A stretch of 64,000 bases of DNA, taken from Oligoflexia bacterium (GTDB taxonomy: Bacteria > Bdellovibrionota > Bdellovibrionia > JABDDW01). Position numbers and translations under genes: made by a program. Numbering within the stretch: position 1 is the stretch's first letter; each line of letters opens with the position of its first letter. The stretch lies in assembly GCA_034439615.1 (NCBI GenBank), contig JAWXAT010000056.1, forward strand, positions 21,699 through 85,698, in the 5' to 3' direction. Below are positions 1 to 10,289 of this stretch, one piece after another. The notes under the pieces were generated by a model. It saw nothing but the letters and a program-made list of their open reading frames with translations, searched no databases and was not told where the DNA came from.

Positions 1-510
1 CAAACCGCTAGAGAGTCTTTTCTTAACCAATCCCTTGAGGCTTTTAGCAAAGCAACTTTAAAAAATACTCAAGATCTCTTGGCGGTTCTTGATTTCAACG
101 AGAAACAAAAATGTCGCTCTTTTTTTGGATCCACGACTTTGAAGTGTCTTCAAAAAGTAGCTGAAAGCTATTGTCAGACTGGCACGCCTGATTGTCGTTT
201 AATTTGGGATTTAGCTGCTACCAATAAAATTAATGAAAACTCATTCACTACGCGTGAAGAAAGATTTCATATTTCTGAAAACACGGACAACTACCCTGTG
301 GCCCTAGCAAAAGCCCTACGACTTAAATACGCACAACTCACCACAAGATTTCTTTTAGCTACAAAAAAAACATGTAACGAAAATGACAACTCTTGTTTAG
401 CTCAACAGATTAATCAGTACTGTACTAAGAATGCTGACAATTTGAGATTGCCATGGCAGGCCTGTACTTCAGCTATTATTTGGTATCGAGGGATAAGCGC
501 TGCAAAATAA
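1..510 (+). CDS. Cys-rich hypothetical protein, 3' part
   Basis: The reading frame is open from the first base of the window, so the 5' end is missing. A TTG at 79 could act as an internal start, but the frame upstream reads naturally as protein. The visible 169 residues contain eight cysteines spread evenly (in KCRS, KCLQ, YCQT, DCRL, TCNE, SCLA, YCTK and ACTS contexts). That pattern suggests a disulfide-bonded exported protein. I recognise no domain and the signal peptide would lie outside the window. It ends 77 bases before the convergent tRNA gene. Function unknown. Confidence 0.6.
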   Translation, partial: QTARESFLNQSLEAFSKATLKNTQDLLAVLDFNEKQKCRSFFGSTTLKCLQKVAESYCQTGTPDCRLIWDLAATNKINENSFTTREERFHISENTDNYPVALAKALRLKYAQLTTRFLLATKKTCNENDNSCLAQQINQYCTKNADNLRLPWQACTSAIIWYRGISAAK

Positions 511-587
511 ACAAGGAATTCGATTCGAAAACGTCTCATCCTTGGGTATGACGCTAAGCTAACGAAAAAGGTACCGGGTACCGGAAA

Positions 588-663
<76 letters not shown>

Positions 664-723
664 ACATTTGTGAGAGAACTGTTTCTAACCCTGATGCTGC
701 GCGTTGAGCAAGTAAAAACTCAC

Positions 724-755
724 TTGAGAAATTACGGGTTTAGGTACGATACTAT
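724..755 (+). promoter_or_regulatory. candidate sigma-70 promoter for the 787 gene
   Basis: TTGAGA at 724-729 is followed after 18 bases by GATACT (748-753), or after 20 by TACTAT. Initiation would give a short leader before the ATG at 787, which has an AGAGGA ribosome site nearby. Seen in sequence only. Confidence 0.4.
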
Positions 756-786
756 TGTTATCAAACTTTGACAGAGGACACACATC

Positions 787-1320
787 ATGAATTGCAGAGA
801 AAATAAATTCATCAAAATCCTAATCATCATTATGGCAATTAGTTTTAGCACCACCTCACAAGCCAAAGACATGACAAGCAGATTAGGCATTGGTTACTCT
901 GATTCCTTTAGCGTAAGTACACTACCAAGTATTGCTGTTAAATATTATCCATCACAAGATCTTGCCCTTTCTGCTGCCTTGGGAATCGACACCAACTCAA
1001 CAAACTCAGCCACAGGCAATTCAAATTTTGGGGCAGGCGTTAAACTTTATAAAACAATTTTTCCAGAAGACAATATGAACTTCTACATGGGCGCAGGCGC
1101 AGGCCTTGTTAGTATCAGCCCCACTGCAGGCGGTTCAGGCACAACAAATTCTGGTTTTGAAATGAGTGGTTTTTTTGGAGCTGAATTTTTTATTCCAGGC
1201 ATTGATAGTTTGGGGATCAATTTTCAAGCTGGCATTGGGGTGACATCTCTTTCAACGGGAGTTCGTTTTCGAACAATCGGAGAACACCCTCTCAAAGCTG
1301 GGATGTACTTTTACTTCTAA
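787..1320 (+). CDS. exported small beta-barrel protein
   Basis: A 177-residue protein with an N-terminal signal peptide: a basic start, a hydrophobic stretch rich in I/L/M, and a likely cleavage after TTSQA. The mature part alternates polar and hydrophobic residues, is rich in Gly, Ser, Thr and Phe (for example YMGAGAGLVSISP) and ends in aromatic YFYF, as expected for an outer-membrane beta-barrel C-terminus. Short barrels of this kind belong to the broad OmpA-like/porin-family superfamily, but no specific role can be assigned. It sits alone, divergent from tRNA-Ala. An alternative is a periplasmic beta-sandwich. Confidence 0.7.
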   Translation: MNCRENKFIKILIIIMAISFSTTSQAKDMTSRLGIGYSDSFSVSTLPSIAVKYYPSQDLALSAALGIDTNSTNSATGNSNFGAGVKLYKTIFPEDNMNFYMGAGAGLVSISPTAGGSGTTNSGFEMSGFFGAEFFIPGIDSLGINFQAGIGVTSLSTGVRFRTIGEHPLKAGMYFYF

Positions 1321-1450
1321 AAACTACCGTCTAATTAAGCGACATCTGCCAAAGGGCTAGTCGTAGGTCGTGTCTTAAAGTGGTCTTTGGTCCTTTCCTC
1401 TTGGCTTTTGGTTTGCTTTATTAAAGGATTAATAAAGGGGGTTTAATCAT

Positions 1451-2206
1451 TTGCGCGCTTTAGTTCATTCATTCATCATAGCCATTCTTCTGCAAGCCCC
1501 ACAGGCTTTTGCTCAAGGAGATTTCGTTCAAGATCAACCCTCTTCACAGGGTGAAGGTGGTGATACAAATTTTGATCCTTTCAGTGACTATGCCGAATTT
1601 GAAGAAGGAAGCGAAGAAGAAGCCGATGTTAACTTTTTTCATAATGGCCGCTTTTTCACATTAGGAATTTTAGCAGGGCATCAATCATTCACAGATGTTT
1701 TAGGTGAACTTTATAAACCCACATTCACATACGGTGTTTTTGTCAGCTATTTCTTTGATCTGCGTTTTGCCCTTCAAGCAGGTTATATCACAGCGGATCA
1801 CCCCTTAAGTATTCTCGATGGCCGTACTCAACGAGAATACAAAGGAAAAGTAGGGCTTTCTCGAATGCAATTTGATTTTAAGTATTATCTCAACACACAA
1901 AATGTGACTCGAGGCCTTGCGGCATTAAATCCGTATTTACTAGTGGGTGTTGCAAACTACTCACGCACTTACACGTTTGAAGGTGTGAGTGGCTACGTTC
2001 GTGATGCGTGTTGGGGTGTTCAAGGTGGTGCGGGTATTGAAATCCCCGTCTTACATAACAAGATGTTCTTTGGAGCTCAGTTCACTTATCACTATATAAG
2101 TTTTCCTGATAAAGGAGCGCCCATTGTCATCAATGGCAATCAATCAAATATTACACCCACAGGAGATGCTCTGAATATTTTAGGAATCATTGGGGCAAAT
2201 TTTTAA
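1451..2206 (+). CDS. outer-membrane beta-barrel protein with acidic linker
   Basis: The 251-residue product starts at a TTG placed nine bases after a purine-rich AAAGGGGG ribosome site. A signal peptide ends near QAFAQ. A Glu/Asp-rich segment (roughly residues 30-62) follows, then a barrel-like region with alternating aromatic strands (TYGVFVSYFFDLRFALQAGY, YLLVGVANYSR) ending in GIIGANF. The family is probably the general outer-membrane beta-barrel group; substrate unknown. It converges on the symporter gene, with only 36 AT-rich bases between. The acidic linker after the signal peptide is unusual and could bind cations or a partner (inference). Confidence 0.7.
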   Translation: MRALVHSFIIAILLQAPQAFAQGDFVQDQPSSQGEGGDTNFDPFSDYAEFEEGSEEEADVNFFHNGRFFTLGILAGHQSFTDVLGELYKPTFTYGVFVSYFFDLRFALQAGYITADHPLSILDGRTQREYKGKVGLSRMQFDFKYYLNTQNVTRGLAALNPYLLVGVANYSRTYTFEGVSGYVRDACWGVQGGAGIEIPVLHNKMFFGAQFTYHYISFPDKGAPIVINGNQSNITPTGDALNILGIIGANF

Positions 2207-2242
2207 ACCAGGATTTTTTAAATCACGTTTTTCAATTACACT

Positions 2243-3601
2243 TTATAAAAATGCGATTATCACCTGCACCAAAAATAAAATTACAAGAAGTACAGGAACA
2301 AGATATTTCACAGCACTAAGCCAAGTTAGGTAGAGCCTTACAGTGACAAGACTTGTTTCATCTACAAATTCTTTTTTCTTCACATCTTCTGGAACTTTGG
2401 TGGCTACAAATAGAATTATTCCAAGTGTAACTACTGGGAGCATCCAATTAATGATTACTTGATCAATAATCTCGAGCAACCCTCTTTCGCCGATTCTAAT
2501 ATTCTTAAATGACGAACCTGAAAATGCAGAGATAAGCGCTAATATAAAAGATACTCCAGAAACAACTCCGGCTGCTTGGGGCCTCTTAAGATTTCTTTGA
2601 TCCATAAGATACGCAACTAAACCTTCAAAGAGCGCAATACTAGAACTTAATGCCGCAAAATAAAGACATACAAAAAATGCAAGTCCCACCCAGTAACCTA
2701 AAGGAAGAGTACCAAAAATGACAGGCATGGTTTTAAATAAAAGTGCTGGCCCCGTACCTGAATCAACACCTGCAGTAAAAACAATAGGAAATATAATTAC
2801 ACCTGTACAAAGTGCTAAGACTGTATCGATACCTGCTACAAGAACAGCTTCACTGGGTAATTTCACTTCAGCTCGCAGATAACTTCCGTAGGCGATCATC
2901 GCGCCAAAACCTAAACTTAATGTGAAAAGCGCATGACCTAAGGCTTCAATAACTGCAGAGCCAGTGAGTTTTGCAAAATCAGGATAAAACAAAAATCTTA
3001 AAGCCTCAGGTGCGCCAGGCAAAAACAAAGAGTGTACGAGTAAAAAAATCATAATGACAAATAAGATGGGCATAAATATGCGTGATGTTTTTTCAATACC
3101 GTTTTGTACACCACGAGCTACAATGCTTGTTGTAATTATCAAATGAACACTTGCAAGTAATACTTGTAAATAACCACGCACCGTTAGTTGATCAATGATA
3201 TTTCCGGGCTGAGAATTTGGCTCTGTAAAGCGCCCCATAATTCCTTGAATAACAAAATGTATCACCCAACCACTAACCACAGTGTAATAGCTCAACACCA
3301 CAAAGCTGGCAATAATACCAAGAAGGCCAAACCAGGACCATTTTTTTTCTGTGCCCACCCAAGGTTTGTATTTAAAAGCACCGACAATATTAAATCGTGT
3401 GAGTTTTCCGAGCATGAGTTCGCATATCAGGGCGGGTAAACCAATGGCTGCTACAAAAAAAATGTATAAAAGTACAAAAGCGCCACCACCGTTAACACCG
3501 GTGACGTACGGAAATCGCCAAAGTGTACCCAAACCCACAGCTGAACCAATTGCAGCCATGTAAAAACCAAATCGGCTTTGAAATGCTGCGCGTTGTCTCA
3601 C
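2243..3601 (-). CDS. sodium-dependent symporter, NSS/SNF family
   Basis: A 452-residue polytopic membrane protein. The first membrane segment carries the family signature GSAVGLGTLWRFPY followed by NGGGAFVLLY, which in LeuT-like transporters forms the unwound helix that binds sodium and substrate. About eleven or twelve hydrophobic segments follow, a normal length for bacterial neurotransmitter:sodium symporters, which usually import amino acids. The substrate cannot be read from sequence. The GTG start overlaps the stop of der by three bases (GTGA), so it is probably co-transcribed as the last gene of the rnc-era-der operon. That placement looks like chance linkage rather than shared function. 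Confidence 0.9.
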   Translation of the reverse strand: MRQRAAFQSRFGFYMAAIGSAVGLGTLWRFPYVTGVNGGGAFVLLYIFFVAAIGLPALICELMLGKLTRFNIVGAFKYKPWVGTEKKWSWFGLLGIIASFVVLSYYTVVSGWVIHFVIQGIMGRFTEPNSQPGNIIDQLTVRGYLQVLLASVHLIITTSIVARGVQNGIEKTSRIFMPILFVIMIFLLVHSLFLPGAPEALRFLFYPDFAKLTGSAVIEALGHALFTLSLGFGAMIAYGSYLRAEVKLPSEAVLVAGIDTVLALCTGVIIFPIVFTAGVDSGTGPALLFKTMPVIFGTLPLGYWVGLAFFVCLYFAALSSSIALFEGLVAYLMDQRNLKRPQAAGVVSGVSFILALISAFSGSSFKNIRIGERGLLEIIDQVIINWMLPVVTLGIILFVATKVPEDVKKKEFVDETSLVTVRLYLTWLSAVKYLVPVLLVILFLVQVIIAFL

Positions 3602-5031
3602 AAGTTTTTCTTATCTCCGTAATGAGTATTTTGAGACTTAGAAGTACCTGAGCGAGTTTTCTTTGGATAAATACGAATTGGAATTCCGACAAGATTATAA
3701 TTTTTCTTAATCTGCCCAATAATAAATCTTTTATAAGAATTGGTGATTCCACGAGGTTCATTAACAAACGCCATAAAAGATGGAGGGCGTTGTTTTGTCT
3801 GTGTAATGTAATAAAACTTAATATCATTACCTCTCCAACTCGGAGAAGGTGCTTGACGAATGACCTGAAAAAAGAAATCATTAATATCTCGAGTAGATAT
3901 CTTTTTATTGAGTTGTTGCCATACAGCTTCAATTTTTGTGAAAAGACCATCAACACCCCGTTTAGTTTTTGCACTAATGTATTCAACGGGAATGTCGCGA
4001 TAAAAATGAAATGTGTCTTCAACGTGTTGACGAAGTTTTTCTCTAAATTTTGGAATTTGTCTCTCAGCCAAATCAATTTTATTAACGACTAAAATAACGG
4101 CTCGATGATGCTTAAAAGCCATCTCAACAATTCGAGCATCTTGAACCGACGGGCCAAGCAGACCATCAACAACGACTAATAAAATATCAGCTTCAATAAC
4201 ACTTTCTTCTGCCTTATAAGCTGAAACCATTTCTACATGATCAAGTCGTTTTGCATGACGTCTAAGCCCTGCTGTATCTACGAGAACAAATTCTTGATTA
4301 TTACGAATAAAAGGAACCTCAATACTATCAATAGTGGTACCCGCCACAGGGCTCACGACAACACGCTCTTCGCCTAATATTGAATTTACCAATGTGCTCT
4401 TACCGGCATTGGGTTTACCAACGACTGCGAGCCTGATAGTTTTTGATTCTTCTTCTTCTTCTGGTTGTGGAGTTTGACCTTCGACAACCCAATCTAATAA
4501 TTCATCAGTTCCAAATTTATGCTCAAAACTTGCAGCTATCATTGTCTCAAAACCAAGTTCAAAAAATTCACTTAGTGTCATATCGTTTTTAGTCGGATTA
4601 TCAACCTTATTCACCACAGCGATAAATGGTTTATTAAGTCTCATAACAAATTGAGAAAGATCTTTATCTTCTGGGTTTAAACCATATTTTCCATCTAGCA
4701 CCAAAATAATTTTATCTGCAGCTTGAGCAGCTTCTAATGCTTTTTTACGAATCTCACTGCTCCAAGCTTTATCCCCGCCCTGACTAACACCCGCTGTATC
4801 ATAAATAAAAAATGAAACGCTACGCCATTCAGCAACACCACGATGTACGTCGCGAGTAACTCCTGGTTGATCTTTTACAACAGCTTTACGAGTACCCGTA
4901 AGTTGATTAAAAAGTGTGCTCTTACCGACATTTGGTCTTCCGATAACAGCCACCTTCAGCTTTGCAATAATGGGTGCATGCACAGCTGTAGGTAAAGGTG
5001 TCATTATAGGTTCATCATTTTGTTGCGACAT
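3598..5031 (-). CDS. der: ribosome-assembly GTPase Der (EngA)
   Basis: Tandem GTPase domains identify Der, which helps mature the 50S ribosomal subunit. Domain 1 has G1 GRPNVGKST (residues 31-38), G3 DTAGV and G4 NKVD. Domain 2 has GKPNAGKST, DTAGL and NKID. A C-terminal KH-like domain contains the typical PPSF.AFVNEPRGI..SY.RF segment. I chose the ATG at 5031 (MSQQNDEP), which gives 477 residues and overlaps the end of era by 17 bases. A longer frame to 5088 adds residues with no counterpart in the family. Operon order is rnc-era-der. Confidence 0.95.
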   Translation of the reverse strand: MSQQNDEPIMTPLPTAVHAPIIAKLKVAVIGRPNVGKSTLFNQLTGTRKAVVKDQPGVTRDVHRGVAEWRSVSFFIYDTAGVSQGGDKAWSSEIRKKALEAAQAADKIILVLDGKYGLNPEDKDLSQFVMRLNKPFIAVVNKVDNPTKNDMTLSEFFELGFETMIAASFEHKFGTDELLDWVVEGQTPQPEEEEESKTIRLAVVGKPNAGKSTLVNSILGEERVVVSPVAGTTIDSIEVPFIRNNQEFVLVDTAGLRRHAKRLDHVEMVSAYKAEESVIEADILLVVVDGLLGPSVQDARIVEMAFKHHRAVILVVNKIDLAERQIPKFREKLRQHVEDTFHFYRDIPVEYISAKTKRGVDGLFTKIEAVWQQLNKKISTRDINDFFFQVIRQAPSPSWRGNDIKFYYITQTKQRPPSFMAFVNEPRGITNSYKRFIIGQIKKNYNLVGIPIRIYPKKTRSGTSKSQNTHYGDKKNL

Positions 5032-5911
5032 AACCGAGTTCCTCAAGCCAATTTCTATCTTTGAGCCACTGTGGCTTAACAATGACATGGAGTTTTAAGA
5101 ATATTTTATGGCCAAATATTTTTTCTAATTCATAGCGTGCACGGGTTCCGATTTGTTTTAGTGTTTGCCCACCCGCACCAATGACCATTCCTTTATGACT
5201 ATCTTTTGAGAGCATAATATCGGCTTCAATTTTAAATAATTTCTTTTCTTCAAATGATCTTAAAACCACAGCTAGACCATAAGGGATTTCTTGATGAAGC
5301 TGTTCAAAACAGTGTTTACGAATAGTTTCTGCTGCTAATTCGCGCATGCTTTGAGGGGTGAAAATATCTGTGTCGTAGTACTGAGGGCCTTCAGGTAAGT
5401 GTGAATAAATAAGATCTTTTAATTCTTCTAAGCCCTGCTCACGAACTGAACTTATTAACTTAAGTGGAGCGCTTGGGATCCATTGAGGCCAGAGCGTATC
5501 TCGTTTATTAATCATATCGGCAGTGACGTACTTATCAGATTGAGTTGCAATGTAGATCACTGGTTTATTAATACCTTGAGCAATTTGCACAGCCCAAGGT
5601 TTTTCTTCTTTATTAAATTCCCAAGGTGCAATTGCCGCGATGACAACATCGACATGCCCCAAAGATGCTTGAAGCTCTTGCTTTAAAAATGGGTTTAAAC
5701 CCGCATCTGAATCGATGATTCCTGGGGTATCAACAAATACCATTTGGAATTGATTGGGTTGAGTCAAAATTCCAAGTGTTCGTTTTCGCGTTGTTTGCGG
5801 TTTTGCGGTTACAATACTAACAGATTCTTTCACTAGTGCATTTACGAGTGAACTTTTACCAGCATTAGGAACTCCAATGATAGTGATGTAACCAGACCTA
5901 AAATTTCTCAT
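5015..5911 (-). CDS. era: GTPase Era
   Basis: A 298-residue Ras-like GTPase with a C-terminal KH domain, the architecture of Era, which binds the 3' end of 16S rRNA during 30S assembly. Visible motifs are G1 GVPNAGKSS near residue 13, the switch TTRKRTLGI, G3 DTPGI and a G4-position TQSDKY. The KH part contains MVIGAGGQTLKQIGTRARYELEKIF. The start codon overlaps the rnc stop by four bases. Era and RNase III are coupled in many bacteria because both act on ribosomal RNA. G4 is TQSD rather than the canonical NKxD, a variation worth noting but not unusual enough to doubt function. Confidence 0.95.
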   Translation of the reverse strand: MRNFRSGYITIIGVPNAGKSSLVNALVKESVSIVTAKPQTTRKRTLGILTQPNQFQMVFVDTPGIIDSDAGLNPFLKQELQASLGHVDVVIAAIAPWEFNKEEKPWAVQIAQGINKPVIYIATQSDKYVTADMINKRDTLWPQWIPSAPLKLISSVREQGLEELKDLIYSHLPEGPQYYDTDIFTPQSMRELAAETIRKHCFEQLHQEIPYGLAVVLRSFEEKKLFKIEADIMLSKDSHKGMVIGAGGQTLKQIGTRARYELEKIFGHKIFLKLHVIVKPQWLKDRNWLEELGYVATK

Positions 5912-6606
5912 ATACTTTTATCCTCAAGAACAATGCGTGCGGCTTCTTGTTCAGCCTCTTTACGGCTTCGCCCAATGCCTTCACCTAATTTTTTCTCACC
6001 TAAATGTACAGCCACTTGAAATGTTTTTTGATGTTCAGGCCCAGAAGTTGTTACGATTTTGTAGTTGGGTACTACTTTATGCTTACTTTGAATTATCTCT
6101 TGAAGCCTGGTTTTATAATCTTTGAAAAACGGTTTACCCATTGAAAGTTCTTCGATACGTGTGGCAAACAATTTTGCTACAACGTGAGTTGAGGCTTTGA
6201 GATCCGAATCAAGATAAACAGCACCTAAAATCGCCTCTAATGCTGAAGCAAGAATTGAATTTTTCTCTCCACCTTTTGAGGCAATTTCTCCATGCCCCAA
6301 GACTATAAAATCACTGAGTTTCATTTCTCGCGCGACCTCGGCTAAGGTGGCTTCGTTAACTAGTGAGGCCCTTCTTTTAGAAAGCTCCCCTTCAGAGGCG
6401 TGAAAATCACGATCCATTAAGAGACTGCTGATAGCTAAATCCAAGACAGCATCACCCAAAAATTCAAGTCGCTCATTATGAGCGAACATCTCTTGAGATG
6501 ATGTTTTTTCATGTGCAAATGACTTATGAGTCAGAGCTTCTTGAAGAAGACGTGGAGTCTTAAACGTGTAAACTAATTTTTCTTGTAAGGTAGTCAAGGG
6601 TTTCAA
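5908..6606 (-). CDS. rnc: ribonuclease III
   Basis: A 232-residue protein, the usual length for RNase III, which cuts double-stranded RNA and processes rRNA precursors. The catalytic signature NERLEFLGDAVLDLAIS (about residues 44-60) holds the metal-binding Glu and Asp. The second acidic cluster is ALEAILGAVYLD. A C-terminal double-stranded RNA-binding domain runs from about residue 155, with a GEGIGRSRKEAEQEAARIVL end. It is first of the tightly overlapping rnc-era-der set; 54 bases separate it from mtaB upstream, where a promoter could lie although none is obvious. Confidence 0.96.
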   Translation of the reverse strand: MKPLTTLQEKLVYTFKTPRLLQEALTHKSFAHEKTSSQEMFAHNERLEFLGDAVLDLAISSLLMDRDFHASEGELSKRRASLVNEATLAEVAREMKLSDFIVLGHGEIASKGGEKNSILASALEAILGAVYLDSDLKASTHVVAKLFATRIEELSMGKPFFKDYKTRLQEIIQSKHKVVPNYKIVTTSGPEHQKTFQVAVHLGEKKLGEGIGRSRKEAEQEAARIVLEDKSI

Positions 6607-6660
6607 AATGAATTCCCTAATTTAAAGTTAATCAAAATTAAAATTGTTTTAGCACAGTTT

Positions 6661-7980
6661 TTAGGTATTTGCGACTATACCGGTGAGAATTTGCTCAGAA
6701 TTTTTTAGTGGTGAAAGACCTGTAATTTCTACCTTGAGTTCACGATTTATGTACTGAGAATGATCAAATTCCGCTATTTGCACAGGCCAATAATCACGAG
6801 AAAGCCCTTGAGCCCCATGACTTGGATTTTCTAAGATCAATACATCTTTTATGAGCCCAACTTGTTTTTTTGCTGATTCTTTTTGACGCTGTAAACTTAA
6901 TGCCCTTAAACGTTTTGCTCGCACATGAATTTCATTTGATTTCAAATGATCAACACGTTTTGAAGCCGTGGTTCCGGGTCTTATGCTGTAAGGAAAAACA
7001 TGAATGCGTGTCCATGGTTGTTTTTCTAAAAAAGAATACGTGTCGTTAAAATCATCGTCTGTTTCACCAGGAAATCCAACAATGACATCCATGCCGATGA
7101 ATCCATGGGGCATGACACTCTTAAACTCAGTAAAAAACTGTGCGATATCAGCTTGTGTGTATTTTCTTTTCATATTTGAAAGCACTGCTGAGTTTGCACT
7201 TTGAAGACTCACATGTATATGGGGGCAAAGCCTTGGATTACTCTTAAATAGGCTCCATAACTTTGGTGTGACTTCAATTGGTTCAAGACTTGAGAGTCGC
7301 AATCTGGGAATTTTAGTTTCGTTTAATACAGCCTCAACTAAATCTGAATAATTAAGCACACCATCTTCATAATCACCGCAATGCACACCTGTGAGTACAA
7401 CCTCTTGGAATCCTCGCAAATGTAAATCACGTACGCGATGAATCAAGTGATCTTTAGTAAGACTACGTGATTTTCCACGTGCAAAAGGAATAATACAAAA
7501 GCTACAAAAACTATTACACCCATCTTGAATTTTTAAAAATGCCCGAGTGCGAGAACTTTCTATACCCCCACCCTCATCAAGCTCATCTTTTTTAAAAATA
7601 TTGCTGTGAAATACACGCTCACTGCTTTTGCCACTGAGATGATCTTTTACGATTTGTTCAAATTCAGTTTTGTGCGAGTTTCCGATTATTAAATCAGCAC
7701 CAGTCAAAGTCTTTAACCGATCAACATCCACTTGGGCAACACAACCAGTGATCACAACCGTTGTGCCAGGATGCAGCGCCTTTATTTTTTTTACGTAACG
7801 ATGGGTTTCAAGACTACTTTTTTCTGTGACAGCACAGCTATTGATAATATGAACTTGGGGGTTCTCACCACTTGCTTTGAATCCAGATCTCTCTAATTTC
7901 TGCTCTAAAAGACTTGTGTCGTAGGTGTTAACCTTACAACCCATCGTGACAATATTAAAAGTTGTTTGAGTGTCAGTCAT
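6661..7980 (-). CDS. mtaB: tRNA t6A37 methylthiotransferase MtaB
   Basis: A 439-residue radical-SAM methylthiotransferase. The N-terminal cluster-binding domain has its three cysteines in MGCKVNTYD, INSCAVT and TGCVAQ. The radical-SAM motif CNSFCSFCIIP (CxxxCxxC) starts near residue 154, and a TRAM-like C-terminal domain is present. GCKVN followed by Y and the CAVTEKS segment resembles MtaB, which converts t6A37 to ms2t6A37, rather than MiaB; this choice is by motif only. It starts six bases after mnmA stops, so it belongs to the desulfurase-mnmA operon, an apt place for a second thio-modifying tRNA enzyme. Confidence 0.88.
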   Translation of the reverse strand: MTDTQTTFNIVTMGCKVNTYDTSLLEQKLERSGFKASGENPQVHIINSCAVTEKSSLETHRYVKKIKALHPGTTVVITGCVAQVDVDRLKTLTGADLIIGNSHKTEFEQIVKDHLSGKSSERVFHSNIFKKDELDEGGGIESSRTRAFLKIQDGCNSFCSFCIIPFARGKSRSLTKDHLIHRVRDLHLRGFQEVVLTGVHCGDYEDGVLNYSDLVEAVLNETKIPRLRLSSLEPIEVTPKLWSLFKSNPRLCPHIHVSLQSANSAVLSNMKRKYTQADIAQFFTEFKSVMPHGFIGMDVIVGFPGETDDDFNDTYSFLEKQPWTRIHVFPYSIRPGTTASKRVDHLKSNEIHVRAKRLRALSLQRQKESAKKQVGLIKDVLILENPSHGAQGLSRDYWPVQIAEFDHSQYINRELKVEITGLSPLKNSEQILTGIVANT

Positions 7981-7986
7981 TTGAAG

Positions 7987-9111
7987 TTATGAAGCAATCC
8001 ATCCGCCGCCTACAACGGTATCGTCTTTATAAAAGACAGCTGCTTGGCCAGGGGTTATGGCTCGTTGACCTTCGTGAAAATCAACCCATATTTCACCATC
8101 ATCTGCTTTTCTTAAGCGAGCTTTTGCGCCTTCATGTCTGTGTCTGATTTTTACAACATACTCATTTTCAAAATGCGGCTCTTGCATCCAATTGAGCTTT
8201 CGAACTTTCATGCTCTTAGAAAATAAAAGATCTTCAGGCCCCACATATACAGTGCCCGACTTTGCATCTATTTTTACTACATACAAAGGTTTACTGTGAT
8301 CAAAACCAAGACCACGCCTTTGCCCTACTGTAAAACCATGAATGCCAGTGTGAGTGCCGATTTTAACATTCTCTGGAAGCATCATGATATCACCTTGACT
8401 TAAAAGATCAGAACTCACTCGTGATTCAATGAATTTTGCGTAACCAAGTTTTGATACAAAACAAATCTCTTGGCTGTCTTTTTTCTTTGCATTTAATAAA
8501 TCAAATCTCTGCGCATGCATTCGCACTTCATCTTTTGTCATATCACCAACGGGAAATAAAAGATGTTTAAGTAATTCTTTATTGAGCGTAAAAAGAAAAT
8601 AACTTTGATCTTTTAACGGATCTCGTCCTTTAACCAAAACGTGTTGGGAATCACCTGTTTCTTGAACTTCTCCGAGTTGAACATAATGACCCGTCGCAAG
8701 ATAATCACAGCCCAACTCTTTCATCTTCACAAAGAGATGATCAAACTTTAAAAACGTATTACAGTTTACACAGGGGTTGGGTGTACGACCTTCAAGATAC
8801 TCATGAACAAAATTATCAATTACATAGGCTTGAAATTTACTTTCACAATTCATAACGTAAAAAGGAATATCTAATCGATCAGCAACACTTCTTGCATCTT
8901 GTACATCGATTGATGAGCAACAAGTACCATTTTTTGCAGGCTGAGTGATGTCACATTCATTCTCTGAATAATCCCAAACTTGCATCGTAATGCCTATGAC
9001 GTCATAACCTTGTTCACGAAGAAGTGCTGCAACAACAGAGCTGTCAACACCACCACTCATGGCGACTAATACTTTTTTTCCATTTTTTTTAACATTATCA
9101 AGATTTACCAC
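7987..9111 (-). CDS. mnmA: tRNA 2-thiouridylase MnmA
   Basis: A 374-residue enzyme that installs 2-thiouridine at wobble U34 of Lys, Glu and Gln tRNAs. The PP-loop SGGVDSSV lies at about residues 19-26. The two catalytic cysteines are in NPCVNCN and [24 protein letters not shown] and [10 protein letters not shown] are standard family blocks. The GTG start at 9111 sits inside the last codons of the cysteine desulfurase gene, with AAGGA six bases upstream. The seven-base overlap suggests translational coupling between the sulfur donor and acceptor enzymes. Confidence 0.96.
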   Translation of the reverse strand: MVNLDNVKKNGKKVLVAMSGGVDSSVVAALLREQGYDVIGITMQVWDYSENECDITQPAKNGTCCSSIDVQDARSVADRLDIPFYVMNCESKFQAYVIDNFVHEYLEGRTPNPCVNCNTFLKFDHLFVKMKELGCDYLATGHYVQLGEVQETGDSQHVLVKGRDPLKDQSYFLFTLNKELLKHLLFPVGDMTKDEVRMHAQRFDLLNAKKKDSQEICFVSKLGYAKFIESRVSSDLLSQGDIMMLPENVKIGTHTGIHGFTVGQRRGLGFDHSKPLYVVKIDAKSGTVYVGPEDLLFSKSMKVRKLNWMQEPHFENEYVVKIRHRHEGAKARLRKADDGEIWVDFHEGQRAITPGQAAVFYKDDTVVGGGWIAS

Positions 9112-10289
9112 GCCATTTCCTTATCTTCTCTTTCAACTAATTGCAAATTTGCTTCGCGCATCTTTGTTATCGCTTTTATTAATGCTTCGTAAAAACTTGA
9201 AACTTCTTCTTGAGTTGTTAACCATCCAAGACTGATGCGTAAACTTTGTGATGCTTCTTCACTTGTCAAACCCATCGCCGTTAATACGGGGCTTGGTTCT
9301 TGGCTTCCCGAACTACATGCAGCACCACTACTTACTGCAAAACCTTGTGTGTCTAAGTTAATGAGTAAAGTCTCACCATCTGTGTTTGAAAAAGTAACAT
9401 TGATGGTGTTGGCTACTCTTAATGACTTGTCACCTGTGATAAAACAATCAGAAATATTTGTTTTAATTTTTTCTTCTAACTGATCTCTGAATTGCTTAAG
9501 GCGCTCACTTGTTTCGTTAATACGCGGACCCAATATCTTCACAGCCTCACCTAGACTTGAAATAGCGAGCGTGTTCTCAGTACCCGCACGACGTGATCTC
9601 TCTTGCCCACCACCATGAATAAGTGATTCAAGGCGTTTTCCTGATTTTACATACAAAAAACCAGAACCTTTAAGTGAGTAAAACTTGTGTCCTGCAAAGC
9701 TTGCGAAATCAACTCCAAGATCTTTTAAATCAATTGGAATTTTACCTAGGGCCTGCACCATATCAGAATGAACCAGGGCACCCACACTATGGGCACGACT
9801 TGTAATTTCTTTAAGTGGAAAAATATTTCCTGTTTCGTTATTCACAAGCTGAATAGTTACAAGACCCGTCTGAGGAGTGAGCAAAGTATCAAGTTGAGTG
9901 AGATCAACAGAGCCGTCTTTTGAAACTTTGAGCCATTTAATTATAAAGCCCTTTTTTTTCAAATAATCCATCGTCTTAAGCACAGATGGATGCTCAACGG
10001 TTGAAGAAATTATTTCTCGACGCGTCTCAGCCAAAATTCCAATGGCTCCCTTAAGCACAAGGTTATTGGCTTCACTTCCGCCGGCTGTAAATACAATCTC
10101 TAGGGGATCAATGTTGAGAAATTTTGAGATATTTTCACGAGCCATTGAGATAGCTTTTTTTGATTCTCGACCTGCCCAATGCACACTGCTGGGATTTCCA
10201 AATTTTGCAATAGCTTGAGTCACCGCCAAAACAAGTTCGGGGTGTAGAGGTGTTGTTGCGTTGTAATCAAGATAAATACGGGAATTCAT
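9105..10289 (-). CDS. cysteine desulfurase (NifS/IscS family)
   Basis: A PLP enzyme that removes sulfur from cysteine as a persulfide. It opens with [16 protein letters not shown], has [16 protein letters not shown], the PLP lysine in [14 protein letters not shown], and the mobile-loop catalytic cysteine in [14 protein letters not shown]. The ATG at 10289 gives about 394 residues and places the family start correctly. Alternative starts exist at 10295 and, with a 23-residue extension, 10358. Because it overlaps mnmA it is probably the dedicated sulfur donor for tRNA thiolation, but a role in iron-sulfur assembly cannot be excluded; no iscU-like gene is nearby. Confidence 0.93.
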   Translation of the reverse strand: MNSRIYLDYNATTPLHPELVLAVTQAIAKFGNPSSVHWAGRESKKAISMARENISKFLNIDPLEIVFTAGGSEANNLVLKGAIGILAETRREIISSTVEHPSVLKTMDYLKKKGFIIKWLKVSKDGSVDLTQLDTLLTPQTGLVTIQLVNNETGNIFPLKEITSRAHSVGALVHSDMVQALGKIPIDLKDLGVDFASFAGHKFYSLKGSGFLYVKSGKRLESLIHGGGQERSRRAGTENTLAISSLGEAVKILGPRINETSERLKQFRDQLEEKIKTNISDCFITGDKSLRVANTINVTFSNTDGETLLINLDTQGFAVSSGAACSSGSQEPSPVLTAMGLTSEEASQSLRISLGWLTTQEEVSSFYEALIKAITKMREANLQLVEREDKEMAW

